A DNA stretch of 21,394 nucleotides from an uncultured Collinsella sp. (GTDB lineage: Bacteria; Actinomycetota; Coriobacteriia; Coriobacteriales; Coriobacteriaceae). The translations under genes and the position numbers were made by a program. Below are positions 7,626-13,915 of the stretch, one piece after another. The stretch lies in assembly GCA_900544235.1 (NCBI GenBank), contig UQUL01000033.1, forward strand, positions 1-21,394, in the 5' to 3' direction. The notes beneath the pieces were generated by a model. That model saw nothing but the letters and a program-made list of their open reading frames with translations, was not told the DNA's origin and searched no databases. Positions within the stretch are counted from its first letter, which is position 1; every line of letters starts with the position of its first letter.

Positions 7626-7644
7626 TTACAGAACGGTTTCGTAA
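7626..7644. promoter_or_regulatory. Quasi-palindrome in the DMT/LysR divergent region, candidate LysR site
   Basis: TTACAGAACGGTTTCGTAA is symmetrical at 14 of 18 flanking positions (TTAC-nn-AAC-n-GTT-nn-GTAA). It sits just upstream of the DMT start inside the 158-bp divergent intergenic region, a position and size that fit a LysR-type operator. Confidence 0.4.
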
Positions 7645-7770
7645 AAAGGATTCTGCTCCCAGATTTGGATGTAGTAAAGCGAATGTATCTTCAGTATGAT
7701 TAAGAAATACTAATGTTGGAAGAAAAAGCCCTGGCAAAACGTTTTACGGCTGCATTGATGTGGAGGCACG

Positions 7771-8637
7771 ATGGCATCGCGGTATCAGATTGTTTGTATG
7801 GTAGTCGATCGCGGCAGCCTTAAAGGCGCGGCGGACGAGCTGGGCTATACGCAAAGCGCGGTGAGCCAAGCCGTCAAGGCACTCGAGCGCGAGCTGGGTA
7901 CCACGCTTATCGAGCGCGGAAAGCAGGGCGTTTCGCTTACGCGCGACGGTAAACAATATCTGCCGTACTTGCGCCAGATCGTGACCGCCGAGGCCGAGCT
8001 CGAGGGCAAGCGCCAGGAGCTGCTGGGGCTTTCGTCGACCGATATTCGTATTGCGACGTTTACCAACGTGAGTCGTACCGTGCTGCCGCGCGTGATCCGC
8101 GACTTTGGGGCCCTGCATCCGGGCGTGCACTTTACCCTCAAGCAGGGCGATTACACGCGCAACGCCCAGTGGGTGCACGATGGCGTGGTTGACTTTTGCT
8201 TTACGGCACGCGGTTTTACCGCTGGGCTCGAGAAGCGCGTGGTCTATCACGACGAGTTGGTGGCACTGCTGCCGGCCGCGCATCCGCTGGCGGCAAAGGA
8301 AAAGGTGACACTTGCCGACCTGGCGTCCGAGCCGTTTGTGCTGCTGGATGAGGGCGAACAGAGTCTGGTGCTCGATGCATTCGCGGCGCATGGGCTGTCG
8401 CCGCACGTGACGAGCGAGGTGACCGACGACTATACCATCATGGCGATGGTGGAGGAGGGCCTAGGCGTGAGTATGCTGTATCGCCGTACCGTCGAGGGCA
8501 TGCGGGCCGATATTCACGTGCGTCCCATCGTGCATGCCCCCTCGCGCGACGTAGTGGCGGCCTGGCGCAGCTGGGACACCATGCCCATCGCCACGCGACG
8601 CTTTATCGACTATATGAGCTCGCATATTGTCAATTAA
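7771..8637 (+). CDS. LysR-family transcriptional regulator
   Basis: This 288-aa regulator has an N-terminal winged helix-turn-helix (about 2-60; the helix pair runs through SLKGAADELGYTQSAVSQAVKALERELG) and a type-2 periplasmic-binding-like effector domain (about 88-285) containing DIRIATFTNVSRTVLPRVI and EEGLGVSMLYRR. The N-terminus is a few residues shorter than usual, but GTGGAGG upstream supports this ATG. The effector is unknown. It is divergent from the EamA transporter gene, its most likely target, and convergent with the MATE gene, with only 27 bases between stops. Confidence 0.93.
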   Translation: MASRYQIVCMVVDRGSLKGAADELGYTQSAVSQAVKALERELGTTLIERGKQGVSLTRDGKQYLPYLRQIVTAEAELEGKRQELLGLSSTDIRIATFTNVSRTVLPRVIRDFGALHPGVHFTLKQGDYTRNAQWVHDGVVDFCFTARGFTAGLEKRVVYHDELVALLPAAHPLAAKEKVTLADLASEPFVLLDEGEQSLVLDAFAAHGLSPHVTSEVTDDYTIMAMVEEGLGVSMLYRRTVEGMRADIHVRPIVHAPSRDVVAAWRSWDTMPIATRRFIDYMSSHIVN

Positions 8638-8664
8638 TGACTGGCGTGGCGTTGAGCGCGGTGT

Positions 8665-10047
8665 TTAGCGGGCTGTCGCTTTGGCTTGGGTGGCGCGATA
8701 GGTGCGTGCCGGGTGGCAAAGTAGTACCGCTACGACCATAAAGAACGCCGTGGTGCCCAGGCTGATGGGGTAGACCATCATGATGTTCGCAAAGGTGCGG
8801 AAGTGCGGGAACACGCAGAACACCCAATAGAAGCGGATGCCGCAGACGCAGATCATGGTGATGAGGGCGGGCGTGAGCGAGATACCAAAGCCGCGCAGGT
8901 AGCCTGACATGTTTTCGTAGAACATGCTAAAGGCGTACGCCGGGAAGATCGAACATACGCGGATATAGCCGATCGAGACGATGTTGGGATCGCTGTTAAA
9001 GAGCGACAAGATCTCGCGCCCCAGGCCGACAATAACGATGATCGTGGTGAGCGCAACGATACCGCCTTCGACCAGGCAGACCTTGAGCGTCTTGGTGCAA
9101 CGGTCGATCTGGCGGGCACCGTGGTTTTGTCCCACAAAGGTGGTGCAAGCCTGACTAAAGCTGTTGAGCAGGTTATAGCACACGTACTCCAGGCTCATGG
9201 CGGCGCTCGATGCCGCCATGACCTCGGTGCCCAGGCTGTTGATGGCGGACTGGATGATGATGTTGGCGACGGCAAAGACAGCGCTTTGGATGCCGGCGGG
9301 CAGGCCGATCTTAACGATGCGCTTGAGGGCGACGGGGTCGATAGCCAGGTCGCGCGGGGTGACGCGGACGACGGAGTCGGTCTTGAGCAGGCGAATAAAG
9401 AGCGTAGCGGCGCTGACGGTGTAGGCGATGGCGGTGGCGATGGCGACGCCCGCGACGCCCCAGTGGAGTACGGGGACAAAGATGAGGTCCAGGCCAATGT
9501 TGAGGACGGTGGACACGGCAAGCGCCTGCAGCGGCATGCGGGTGATGCCGACGGAGCGGAAAATCGCGGCCTCAAAGTTGTAGAGCAAAATCGAGGGCAT
9601 GCTCAGCAAAGAGACACGTAGGTAGAGTGAAGCGAGCGGCATGGTCTCGGCGGGAACGTTGAGTGCGGCGAGCATGGGCTCGGCAAAGACCTCGCCCAGG
9701 GCGATGACGACAAAGCCCACGAGCGCCATTAAAATCGAGGTATGGACGGCGCGTTTGACCATGTTCTGATCGTTGCGGCCGATGGCGTTGGCGATGACCA
9801 CGTTGGAGCCAAGCGACATGCCAATAAACAGGTTGAGCATAAGACTGGTAAGCGGAACATTGGAGCCGACCGCCGCCATGGCGAGGGTTCCCTGGTCGCC
9901 CGAGAAGTTACCGATGATGACCGTGGCGATGAGGTTCGACAGCTGCTCCAAGATGCTCGTGGCGGCCACGGGGAAGGCGAACAGGGGGATATTGCGCCAC
10001 AGCGAGCCGGTGGTCATGTCAATGTGCTTAGATACGGTGTCAGCCAT
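8665..10047 (-). CDS. MATE-family efflux transporter
   Basis: This is a 460-aa multidrug and toxin extrusion type protein with twelve predicted transmembrane segments in two six-helix halves. Typical features are the opening GSLWRNIPLFAFPVAATSILEQLSNLIATVIIG, the early ANAIGRND stretch, and in the second half IQSAVFAVANIIIQSAINSLG and CTTFVGQNHGARQ, which corresponds to the conserved VGQNxGA-type motif. Such proteins exchange organic cations or other drugs for Na+ or H+; the substrate is unknown. The ribosome binding site is weak (GAGAG). It is divergent from the rlmA-like gene across a 216-bp gap that carries a palindromic repeat. Confidence 0.94.
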   Translation of the reverse strand: MADTVSKHIDMTTGSLWRNIPLFAFPVAATSILEQLSNLIATVIIGNFSGDQGTLAMAAVGSNVPLTSLMLNLFIGMSLGSNVVIANAIGRNDQNMVKRAVHTSILMALVGFVVIALGEVFAEPMLAALNVPAETMPLASLYLRVSLLSMPSILLYNFEAAIFRSVGITRMPLQALAVSTVLNIGLDLIFVPVLHWGVAGVAIATAIAYTVSAATLFIRLLKTDSVVRVTPRDLAIDPVALKRIVKIGLPAGIQSAVFAVANIIIQSAINSLGTEVMAASSAAMSLEYVCYNLLNSFSQACTTFVGQNHGARQIDRCTKTLKVCLVEGGIVALTTIIVIVGLGREILSLFNSDPNIVSIGYIRVCSIFPAYAFSMFYENMSGYLRGFGISLTPALITMICVCGIRFYWVFCVFPHFRTFANIMMVYPISLGTTAFFMVVAVLLCHPARTYRATQAKATAR

Positions 10048-10126
10048 ATGCTCTCAATCTCTAATATGCTCTTTCGTGCTTATTTGCGCAGATGATGATA
10101 CTCCTAATGCAACCAGTCGGCACGTA

Positions 10127-10207
10127 GGGACGTTCCTTTTCTGCCGGCAGCTGGGGACACTCCTTATCTCTTCTAACTAGTCATTCAAGAACGTCCCCAA
10201 TGACTAG
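10127..10207. repeat. Composite palindromic element in the MATE/rlmA divergent region
   Basis: Several palindromes are interleaved here: GGGACGTTC (10127-10135) with GAACGTCCC (10189-10197), CTAGTCATT (10177-10185) with AATGACTAG (10199-10207), and the palindrome CTGCCGGCAG (10141-10150). The left end reads GTAGGGACG, sharing GGGAC with the REP-like elements elsewhere in the window. The two long-arm pairs overlap, so they cannot both form at once. No ORF lies inside it. The remainder of the gap holds only a weak promoter-like GACAAT at 10223. Confidence 0.55.
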
Positions 10208-10263
10208 GCGGGGAAGGCGTGCGACAATGGTGGGCGTTGTGTTGTTCGCGCTAAGGAGTTGCC

Positions 10264-11079
10264 ATGTTGTTGTGTCCCGTTTGCCATGAGCCGTTGGTGG
10301 ACGACGAGCGTGGTGCTGCATGCGCGGGCGGACACCGGTTTGACCGTGCGCGCGAGGGTTATCTATATCTACTACGTTCGTCCAAGAGCGGCGACTCCAT
10401 GGGCGATCCCAAGTCGCAGGCACGCAGCCGTCGTGACTTTCTGAACCGTGGATACTATGCGCCGTTGCGCGATGCGATGGTTGAGCTGGTGCGCAAGCAG
10501 GTGTCTGGGCGCGCCGCGTTTACGAAAGATCCCATGACGCTGCTCGATATTTGCTGTGGCGAGGGCTACTACACCAGCGCCATGGGCGCGGTGCCGGGCG
10601 TGGATGCTTACGGTTTCGACTTGGGCAAAGAGATGGTGCGCCTTGCCGCCAAGCGCGGCGATGCGACCTACTTCGTGGCCAACATGAAGGACATCCCCGT
10701 GGCCGATGGCGCCTTCGATATGGTGACCGAACTCTTTGCTCCCTTTAACGAGCGCGAGTTTGCCCGCGTGCTGGCGCCCGAGGGCTCACTCTATACCGTA
10801 GTGCCGGGCGCCCGTCATCTCTTTGGGCTCAAGGAGGTACTCTACGACACGCCGTACCTTAACGATGAGAAGCTGCCGAAGACCACCGAGCTCGAGTTGG
10901 TCGGAACGCAGCGGGTGTCTGCGAATATTACGCTTCAGACCCAGGCGGACATCGAGGCGGTGTTCCAGATGACGCCGTACTACTACCGCACGCGCCCTGC
11001 CGACAAAGAGCGCCTGGCAAACTTGGACACCCTTCAAACCGACATCGACTTCATCATCGCCGAGTACCGCCACAGCTAA
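10264..11079 (+). CDS. rlmA: 23S rRNA (guanine-N1)-methyltransferase, RlmA/TlrB family
   Basis: This is a SAM-dependent N1-guanine methyltransferase acting on 23S rRNA helix 35; Gram-negative RlmA targets G745, while Gram-positive RlmA(II)/TlrB targets G748 and affects macrolide sensitivity. The 271-aa product has the N-terminal zinc finger C4-C7-C20-H24 followed by FDRAREGYLYLL, the R-x-FL-x-x-G-x-Y-x-PLRD segment (57-70), SAM motif I LDICCGEGYYT (94-104), LFAP (157-160) and a C-terminal QMTPYYYRTRPA. All parallel E. coli RlmA. The ATG is preceded by AAGGAG. Which guanine is modified cannot be told from sequence alone. A REP-like palindrome starts two bases after its stop. Confidence 0.9.
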   Translation: MLLCPVCHEPLVDDERGAACAGGHRFDRAREGYLYLLRSSKSGDSMGDPKSQARSRRDFLNRGYYAPLRDAMVELVRKQVSGRAAFTKDPMTLLDICCGEGYYTSAMGAVPGVDAYGFDLGKEMVRLAAKRGDATYFVANMKDIPVADGAFDMVTELFAPFNEREFARVLAPEGSLYTVVPGARHLFGLKEVLYDTPYLNDEKLPKTTELELVGTQRVSANITLQTQADIEAVFQMTPYYYRTRPADKERLANLDTLQTDIDFIIAEYRHS

Positions 11080-11080
11080 C

Positions 11081-11117
11081 AACCTGCCAAAAAGGGACAG
11101 GTTTATTTTGGTAGGTT
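11081..11117. repeat. REP-like palindrome at the 3' end of rlmA
   Basis: AACCTGCCAAAA (11081-11092) pairs with 11106-11117 at 11 of 12 positions, the exception being a possible G-U. The central AAAGGGACAG (11091-11100) is shared with elements at 15921 and 20905. An alternative stem AACCTG/CAGGTT (11081-11086 with 11098-11103) is also possible. Confidence 0.6.
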
Positions 11118-11133
11118 TTATCTGGGCAAACGT

Positions 11134-11171
11134 AAAGGGCCGACCGCGGAGATGCGCGATCGACCCTTTTT
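11134..11171. terminator. Bidirectional terminator between convergent genes
   Basis: A 15-bp stem (11134-11148 with 11155-11169; two positions are A-C on the plus-strand RNA but G-U on the minus-strand RNA) has a 6-nt loop. It ends in TTTTT on the plus strand and TTT on the minus strand. It separates rlmA from the convergent small membrane protein gene. Confidence 0.75.
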
Positions 11172-11207
11172 AGCTGCTTGATGGCAGAGGCTATGGGAGA
11201 CAGGTGC

Positions 11208-11609
11208 CTACAGGCGGTCCTTGTTTTCGGCCTTAACGGCGTGTGCCTGCTGAACAAAGAACAGGTCGTACACCACGATGACAAAGGCGCCGATGTTGAC
11301 GGCGCTGCCGCCGAGTGCGGGAAGCGTGAGCACCGCCTGGAGGAGCGTGGCTGCCGCGGCAACGATACCGAGCTTAAATGCGCCGTCTACCTGCGAAGGC
11401 TTGTTGGCACCCTTGATGCCCGCAACGCCCGCGGCGAGATCGATGAGGCCCTTGGCGATAACCACGACCGCGGCGAGCATGGCGTTCGATCCGTAGGTGG
11501 ACTCGAGCTTGCCGGTCGTGATGCCGACGATTCCAATGACGAGACTGGCGATGCCCAGAACAAAATAAATCAGGGCAAGGATTTTGAGTGTCTTGCGAGC
11601 GGCGCTCAT
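11208..11609 (-). CDS. Small four-TM membrane protein, unknown function
   Basis: This 133-aa hydrophobic protein has four predicted transmembrane segments (about 9-31, 43-66, 79-97 and 103-121), a basic N-terminus (MSAARKTLK) and a short charged C-terminal tail (KAENKDRL). The frame stays open upstream to 12002, but I chose the ATG at 11609 because AAAGGA lies six to seven bases before it and the hydrophobic protein starts there; the upstream extension has a poor, shadow-like composition. I do not recognise a named family. Its neighbours (rlmA convergent, a 47-aa membrane microprotein divergent) do not suggest a pathway. Confidence 0.75.
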   Translation of the reverse strand: MSAARKTLKILALIYFVLGIASLVIGIVGITTGKLESTYGSNAMLAAVVVIAKGLIDLAAGVAGIKGANKPSQVDGAFKLGIVAAAATLLQAVLTLPALGGSAVNIGAFVIVVYDLFFVQQAHAVKAENKDRL

Positions 11610-11837
11610 AGCTGGTCCTTTCGATGCGGGCGCGGAGAATCTGTCGCACCCAGGTTGCGGCACATATCGTGAAGCACATTGTAGTTCAACGGGGCGATGC
11701 ATGCGTTTGAAAGCGTCTCTTGCCCGCACGGTCCAACCTTTCAAAAAGGAAAGCTGGGCGTAAGTCAAATCGATGGCAGCGTATGCGCGGCGCTGCGATG
11801 ATGGGGTCATGGTAAGAGCTGGACCGAAGGAGAAGCC

Positions 11838-11981
11838 ATGATGTACGGAGCAGGGCAAGTGTGTGAGCCGCGGTCGTTGGGAAGGCGCATGGGTGATTCC
11901 GTGATCGCTGCCGTGTGCACGGGATTGATGGCGGTGCTTTGCATTGGGATGCTGTGGGCCATGTCGCATGTGGGACAATAG
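11838..11981 (+). CDS. Putative 47-aa single-pass membrane microprotein
   Basis: This short frame encodes a polar N-terminus with several arginines (about 1-20), one hydrophobic helix (about 21-41, SVIAAVCTGLMAVLCIGMLW) and a short tail SHVGQ. The arginine-rich side would favour an N-inside orientation. AAGGAG sits six bases before the first of two adjacent ATG codons, a strong ribosome binding site for an otherwise empty gap. It lies 63 bases upstream of rsmJ on the same strand and could be co-transcribed. The function is unknown, and chance cannot be excluded at this length. Confidence 0.5.
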   Translation: MMYGAGQVCEPRSLGRRMGDSVIAAVCTGLMAVLCIGMLWAMSHVGQ

Positions 11982-12044
11982 CGGACGGTGGGGTGCCGAC
12001 ACAAACGGCGCTCACGTATTCGTTTTGCTTGCTAAGGAGTACCC

Positions 12045-12749
12045 ATGGGCGTAGTCGATCCCTTTTCTGTTGCTCGGGCCGCGGGGCTTGAGCTGGCCGG
12101 GAAGTCCGAGGGACTCACGCTCACCGACGGCACGATGGAGCTGCGCGCCGATTTCACCCGCATGCATCCGCGGCTCAAGCAGGGCCGTTTGCAGCAAGAG
12201 CTGCTGGTAAAGGCTGCGCGCGCAAAAGGCATCGAGTGCCCATGGGCGATTGATGCCACGGCAGGCTTTGGCGAGGATTCGCTGCTGTTGGCGGCCGCGG
12301 GCTTTACCGTCGATCTGTATGAGCAGGATTGCGTGATCGCGGCACTCCTCAAGGATGCTTTGGATCGCGCGGCAGATGATCCGGCGCTTGCGACAGCCGT
12401 GGCGCGCATGCGCTTACATGCGGGCGAGGACAGTATTACCGGCCTTCGCCATACAGCTGAGCTGATCGGGCAGGGCGAGCTCACCGCTCCCGACGTGGTG
12501 TATCTGGACCCCATGTTTCCCGGGCGCACCAAGAGCGCGGCGGTTAAAAAGAAGTTCCAACTCTTGCATCATCTGGAACAGCCGTGCGCCGATGAGGAGA
12601 CGCTGGTCGAAGCTGCGCTTGCGGTGCATCCGCGCAAGGTGGTTATCAAGCGGCCGGTGAAGGGGCCGTTGCTTGCCGGCGTTAAGCCGAGCTATCAACT
12701 TGCGGGCAAGGCAGTTCGTTACGATGTTTTAGTGCCGCCGCGCCCGTAA
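12045..12749 (+). CDS. rsmJ: 16S rRNA (guanine-1516-N2)-methyltransferase, RsmJ family
   Basis: RsmJ uses SAM to make m2G1516 in 16S rRNA. The 234-aa product has DATAGFGEDS (70-79, SAM motif I, matching the DATAGLGRD of E. coli RsmJ), the acidic E93 at the end of the next strand, a VIAALLKDAL helix (97-106), the catalytic-type motif YLDPMFPGR (153-161) followed by KSAAVKKK, and a late KRP that parallels VVKRPDYAPPL in the E. coli enzyme. The N-terminal portion is shorter than in E. coli. The ATG follows AAGGAG. It converges on the zinc-ribbon gene, with 48 bases between stops. Confidence 0.87.
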   Translation: MGVVDPFSVARAAGLELAGKSEGLTLTDGTMELRADFTRMHPRLKQGRLQQELLVKAARAKGIECPWAIDATAGFGEDSLLLAAAGFTVDLYEQDCVIAALLKDALDRAADDPALATAVARMRLHAGEDSITGLRHTAELIGQGELTAPDVVYLDPMFPGRTKSAAVKKKFQLLHHLEQPCADEETLVEAALAVHPRKVVIKRPVKGPLLAGVKPSYQLAGKAVRYDVLVPPRP

Positions 12750-12797
12750 CTTGCGTGCGATTACCGGCGCTCCGTCAGTGCCGTGCCGATGTGGGGT

Positions 12798-13094
12798 CTA
12801 TTTCCAAGGGTGCGACGTCAGGTGCCAGCCGCCGCAGTATTCGCATTTGTAGCAGGCTAAGCCGCGCCGCCCGCGGTTTTCGCAGTCGGCCATAACTGCC
12901 TCGGCCTCGGCGCGCGTGTCGTAACGGTTTTTGCGCTCGCACGACTTGTAGCGCCAAGCCTCATCGCGCTCGGCGTCCAAGGCGTCGCGACGCTCGTCCT
13001 CGCGCGCAAACAGGTCGCTCATATCGCCGCCGGTGGCAGCGCCCAAAAACTCGCTTTTGGCCTTTGACCAGGCGGCTCGCTTTTTGCTTCCCAT
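12798..13094 (-). CDS. Zinc-ribbon-like hypothetical protein
   Basis: This 98-aa basic protein has a lysine-rich N-terminus, a charged middle (LFAREDERRDALDAERDEAWRY) and a C-terminal cysteine cluster: CERKNRYDTRAEAEAVM and then CYKCEYCGGWHL. The C-x2-C-x2-C-GGWHLTS ending resembles small treble-clef or zinc-ribbon proteins common in actinobacteria and phages, where cysteines and the histidine bind one zinc. The frame could start seven codons earlier at a TTG (13115), but that codon has no ribosome binding site; the ATG at 13094 has AGAGGGG about eleven bases upstream. It is divergent from the GNAT gene. The function is unknown. Confidence 0.72.
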   Translation of the reverse strand: MGSKKRAAWSKAKSEFLGAATGGDMSDLFAREDERRDALDAERDEAWRYKSCERKNRYDTRAEAEAVMADCENRGRRGLACYKCEYCGGWHLTSHPWK

Positions 13095-13120
13095 CTGCTT
13101 CGCGCCCCTCTTCAAACGCT

Positions 13121-13148
13121 GGTATCATTGCTCAATCAAAGTGATACC
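13121..13148. promoter_or_regulatory. Inverted repeat in the zinc-ribbon/GNAT divergent promoter
   Basis: GGTATCA (13121-13127) and TGATACC (13142-13148) form a perfect 7-bp inverted repeat with a 14-bp spacer. It sits in the 74-bp region between divergent starts and contains a -10-like TATCAT (13123-13128). It may be an operator; no regulator is identified. Confidence 0.35.
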
Positions 13149-13168
13149 AATAAACGTGAGGCCGCCGC

Positions 13169-13660
13169 GTGATGATCAGAAAAACCCTCGATACCGACAT
13201 TCCCGTCGTCATGGCTATCTACGACGCTGCCCGCGCCTTTATGCGCGCGCATGGCAACGCCACGCAATGGCCCGAGGGCACGCCTTCTGCCGAGCAGCTG
13301 GCTGCCGATATCGTCGCCGGTGGCAGCTATGTGTGCGAAGTCGACGGTCGCGTGGTAGCGACGTTTGCCTTTTTACCGGGCCCGGACGAGTGCTATGACG
13401 TAATTGAGGATGGTCAATGGCGCAGCGACACTCCGTACGCCGTGCTGCACCGTGTGGCATCCGATGGCGCCGTACACGGTATCGCGGCCGCGATGTTTGC
13501 CTTTGCCAAAGAGCGTGCCGATCACCTGCGTATCGACACGCATCAGGACAACCTGCCCATGCAGGGTGCGAGCCTCAAGGCCGGGTTTAAGCGCGCCGGC
13601 ATCGTCTATGTGTCCGACGGCACGGCGCGTGTCGCGTTCGATTGGCTGCGCGAGGTGTAA
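13169..13660 (+). CDS. GNAT-family N-acetyltransferase
   Basis: This 163-aa protein has the GNAT fold: strand-helix opening IRKTLDTDIPVVMAIYDAARAFM, the YVCEVDGRVVATFAFLPG sheet, a shortened acetyl-CoA motif A around HRVASDGAVHGIAAAMFAFAKE, and LRIDTHQDNLPMQGASLKAGFKRAGIVYV, a stretch I know from small GNAT enzymes of gut Firmicutes and Actinobacteria. The substrate is unknown. GTG (13169) and ATG (13172) are adjacent in frame and both follow GTGAGG, so the exact start is uncertain by one codon. A long hairpin lies 27 bases downstream. Confidence 0.88.
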   Translation: MMIRKTLDTDIPVVMAIYDAARAFMRAHGNATQWPEGTPSAEQLAADIVAGGSYVCEVDGRVVATFAFLPGPDECYDVIEDGQWRSDTPYAVLHRVASDGAVHGIAAAMFAFAKERADHLRIDTHQDNLPMQGASLKAGFKRAGIVYVSDGTARVAFDWLREV

Positions 13661-13687
13661 GAGCGACGCCTCATATCAATAATTCGT

Positions 13688-13727
13688 GCGAACGAAAATG
13701 GTCCCACCCGGGGCCATTTTCGTTCGC
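13688..13727. terminator. 18-bp hairpin after the GNAT gene
   Basis: The left arm GCGAACGAAAATGGTCCC (13688-13705) pairs with 13710-13727 along its whole length, with one U-G pair, around an ACCC loop. There is no T-tract after the stem, though CCATTTTCG lies within it. It is probably a terminator or a multi-copy extragenic hairpin, and could act in either direction. Confidence 0.55.
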
Positions 13728-13738
13728 TGCACTGTTTT

Positions 13739-13840
13739 GAAAGCCGGCTTTCGCAAGGCGCGAACCTACGAAAATCGCCGCGCGGCAACGCGGGGCGATG
13801 AGCTTGGTCGGGGGATAGGGCCCGCTTCGCCCGCCGGCCC
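13739..13840. other. Structured non-coding region of unknown role
   Basis: Between the hairpin after the GNAT gene and the promoter of the Tet-like gene, no frame has coding signs, but hairpins are dense. They are the perfect palindrome GAAAGCCGGCTTTC (13739-13752), a stem ATCGCC (13774-13779) with GGCGAT (13794-13799) continuing as CGCG/CGCG closed by a GCAA tetraloop (13785-13788), and GGGCC (13818-13822) with GGCCC (13836-13840). On the minus strand TACAAT (13846-13851) could be a -10 for an RNA reading leftward to the 13688-13727 hairpin. Confidence 0.35.
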
Positions 13841-13848
13841 GTAAATTG

Positions 13849-13854
13849 TATCAT
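13849..13854 (+). promoter_or_regulatory. Candidate -10 for the Tet-like GTPase gene
   Basis: TATCAT lies 62 bases before the ATG; the hexamer 17 bases upstream (TTCGCC, 13826-13831) is a weak -35. The same -10 hexamer precedes the VUT gene. Confidence 0.35.
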
Positions 13855-13915
13855 CCAGTGTGGAGCGTGAACGCCCGTTGCCGCGTACGATGGGCTTGTA
13901 TATAAGAGGAGAGTC

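Noticed and set aside
11610..12002. Upstream extension of the four-TM protein to a 264-aa protein
   Set aside because: The extension is rich in Pro, His, Arg and Ser without conserved pattern, overlaps the microprotein frame, and the internal ATG at 11609 has a good ribosome binding site.
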